Assembly (NCBI GenBank): GCA_018663165.1
Contig: JABJES010000241.1
Location: 1-7,155, forward strand
Direction: 5' to 3'
From: Rhodospirillaceae bacterium
GTDB lineage: Bacteria > Pseudomonadota > Alphaproteobacteria > UBA11136
Length of the DNA stretch: 7,155 bases
In this document: one piece after another, positions 5,849-7,155 of the stretch
Position numbering within the stretch: the stretch's first letter is position 1
Layout: each line of letters starts with the position of its first letter
Notes under the pieces: generated by a model
What the model was told of the DNA's origin: nothing
Seen by the model: only the letters and a program-made list of their open reading frames with translations
Database searches by the model: none
Program-made: the position numbers and the translations under genes

Positions 5849-6897
5849 TGGCACGGATCGTTTTTGCAGATGATGGCATCTCTTTTGATGGCCGCACGCC
5901 GGACAACGCCCCTATCGGTGGTGCCGAAACTGCCTTTATCAGCCTTGCTGAAGCCTTTGCAGCACGGGGCCATGAGGTTTTTGTTCACAATAACTGTGCC
6001 GCTCGCTTGACTCATAAGGATGTGACCTGGGTGCCCCTGGATACGAGCCGTGCCGATTACGGTCTCCCGGAAACGGCGGATCTTTATATTGCCAATCGCG
6101 GCGACAAGATGATCCCCTTGCTTCCTGGAGCGCGTCGGCGAGTGTTCTGGATACACAATCCGGCAAATTACATCCTGAAATGGCGCTATCTTTTGAAAAT
6201 CTGGCGATGGAAACCGGTGATCGTCTTTTCAAGCGCCTATCATGCGGCGAGCTATCCGTTCTGGGCGCCGGCCGGGGGCCGCAAGATTATCCCCTATGGA
6301 ATTGATGATCTGTTTCGTCTCGCCGAACCTTGCCAGACACCCCCATCGCCGCGCGCCGTATTCACCTCAAATCCCTTGCGGTCGCTGGACTGGCTACTTG
6401 ATCTATGGGCGGAGAGGATAAACCCTCAGGCCCCGCAAGCCGAACTGCATGTCTATTCCGGCCCGGCAACCTATGGCGCTGTGGGGGATGCCAAGGCTGC
6501 ACGGATGGCGCCGATTCTCGATAAGGCGCGAGGACTTGCCGATAAGGGCGTGGTTCTGCGCACACCTGTGCCCCGGCAAGATCTGATTAATGAATTGAAG
6601 GCGGCAAGGGTCTTGCTTTACCGGGGCGATACTGGCGAGACATACTGTCTTGCTGTCGGCGAGGCTCAGGCCATTGGTGTTCCATCCGTGGTGCAGGCTA
6701 TTGGCTGTGTTGGTGAAAGGATTATCGACGGTGAAACCGGTTTTGTCGCCGTTGATGATGCGGCTTTTGTTGATGATGCTCTGGCCCTTCTTGCGGATGA
6801 CGATTTGTGGACACGCCAGCATCAGGCGGCGTTGTTGCAGCAAAGGAACTGGAGTTGGATGAAGGCGGCTGAAAAATTCGAGGAGATCCTTTCGTGA
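5848..6897 (+). CDS. GT4-like (GT-B fold) glycosyltransferase
   Basis: A 349-residue retaining glycosyltransferase, probably cytoplasmic or membrane-associated, acting on a surface glycan. The N-terminus ARIVFADDGISF is followed by GGAET (24-28), the glycine-rich acceptor-side loop common in GT4. A tryptophan-rich basic segment, IHNPANYILKWRYLLKIWRW, may touch the membrane. The C-terminal domain carries E264-TYCLAVG-E272, the EX7E motif that binds the nucleotide-sugar donor, then AQAIGVPSV and a DGETGF loop. ATG 5848 overlaps the upstream stop (TGATG) and has GAGG 7 bases before it. A GTG one codon earlier (5845) is possible but has worse spacing. The stop overlaps the next GTG start by 4 bases. 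Donor and acceptor cannot be read from sequence. Confidence 0.88.
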   Translation: MARIVFADDGISFDGRTPDNAPIGGAETAFISLAEAFAARGHEVFVHNNCAARLTHKDVTWVPLDTSRADYGLPETADLYIANRGDKMIPLLPGARRRVFWIHNPANYILKWRYLLKIWRWKPVIVFSSAYHAASYPFWAPAGGRKIIPYGIDDLFRLAEPCQTPPSPRAVFTSNPLRSLDWLLDLWAERINPQAPQAELHVYSGPATYGAVGDAKAARMAPILDKARGLADKGVVLRTPVPRQDLINELKAARVLLYRGDTGETYCLAVGEAQAIGVPSVVQAIGCVGERIIDGETGFVAVDDAAFVDDALALLADDDLWTRQHQAALLQQRNWSWMKAAEKFEEILS

Positions 6898-7155
6898 CCC
6901 GTGTTCTTCAGGCAATGGCTGGGGCTGAGCATGGCGGGGCGGAGACGTTCTTTACGCGAATGGCCATTGGACTGCAGAAGGCCGGTCTCGAGCAGGAGCT
7001 TTTGATCCGAGGTTTCCCGGAGCGTTCTGAAAAATTGAGCCAGGGCGAGGTGACATTTCATGAACTTCCCTTTGGCGGGCGGTTTGACGTGTTAACGAAA
7101 TTTGGATTTCGTCGTGCCGTTTCCCGCTTTCAACCCGATATTGTTTTGACCTGGA
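6894..7155 (+). CDS. GT4-like glycosyltransferase, N-terminal part (3' end outside window)
   Basis: An open frame begins at GTG 6894 in a GTGA overlap with the preceding stop and runs off the right edge, giving 87 residues. GAGGAG at 6880-6885, 8 bases before the GTG, is a good ribosome site. The N-terminus TRVLQAMAGAEHGGAETFF has the strand-plus-GGAET pattern (14-18) of GT4 enzymes, followed by a helix and an ELLIRGFPE second strand, as in a GT-B N-terminal Rossmann domain; FQPDIVLTW near the edge is also typical. An in-frame ATG at 6915 would cut into the conserved first strand, so GTG is preferred. It is the third gene of the coupled operon and probably adds another sugar to the same glycan. 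The donor-binding half is not visible. Confidence 0.82.
   Translation, partial: MTRVLQAMAGAEHGGAETFFTRMAIGLQKAGLEQELLIRGFPERSEKLSQGEVTFHELPFGGRFDVLTKFGFRRAVSRFQPDIVLTW

Noticed and set aside
1..7155. Mobile element, defence system, CRISPR or toxin-antitoxin locus
   Set aside because: I saw no direct-repeat array, transposase, integrase, nuclease or toxin motif; apart from the exported protein, all genes have housekeeping or envelope-glycan families.

Overview
The window looks like ordinary chromosome from an alphaproteobacterium, most likely a Rhodospirillales-type organism. This rests on the protein flavour (alphaproteobacterial-type pyruvate phosphate dikinase, a MeaB/ArgK-like GTPase, a YgfZ-type protein and LPS-core glycosyltransferases), a moderately high GC content (by eye roughly 55-60%) and tightly overlapped genes. 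The taxonomy is an inference. No rRNA, tRNA, mobile element, CRISPR array or attachment site was found.

Left part (1-2300, plus strand): the C-terminal half of pyruvate, phosphate dikinase enters from the left edge. It is coupled through an ATGA overlap to a MeaB/ArgK-type GTPase. Converging on this pair from the minus strand is a YgfZ/GcvT-like folate-binding protein (2319-3236). Its probable intrinsic terminator lies antisense inside the 3' end of the GTPase gene.

Right part (3360-7155, plus strand) is a cell-envelope glycan region. It holds a GT9 heptosyltransferase-like gene, a small exported protein with no recognisable family, and three overlapping glycosyltransferase genes (GT2, GT4 and a second GT4 cut by the right edge). 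The last three have stop/start overlaps of 1 and 4 bases and very likely form one translationally coupled operon for building LPS core or another surface glycan.

The most notable non-coding signal is just upstream of the small exported protein. A perfect TGTGA-N6-TCACA palindrome and a second close match (GGTGA-N6-TCACT) lie with centres 49 bp apart, the first overlapping the end of the heptosyltransferase gene. They read as a pair of CRP-family binding sites and suggest that the exported protein is regulated separately from the flanking sugar-transfer genes. No clearly novel multi-gene system is visible. The small exported protein and its control region are the best candidates for something undescribed.
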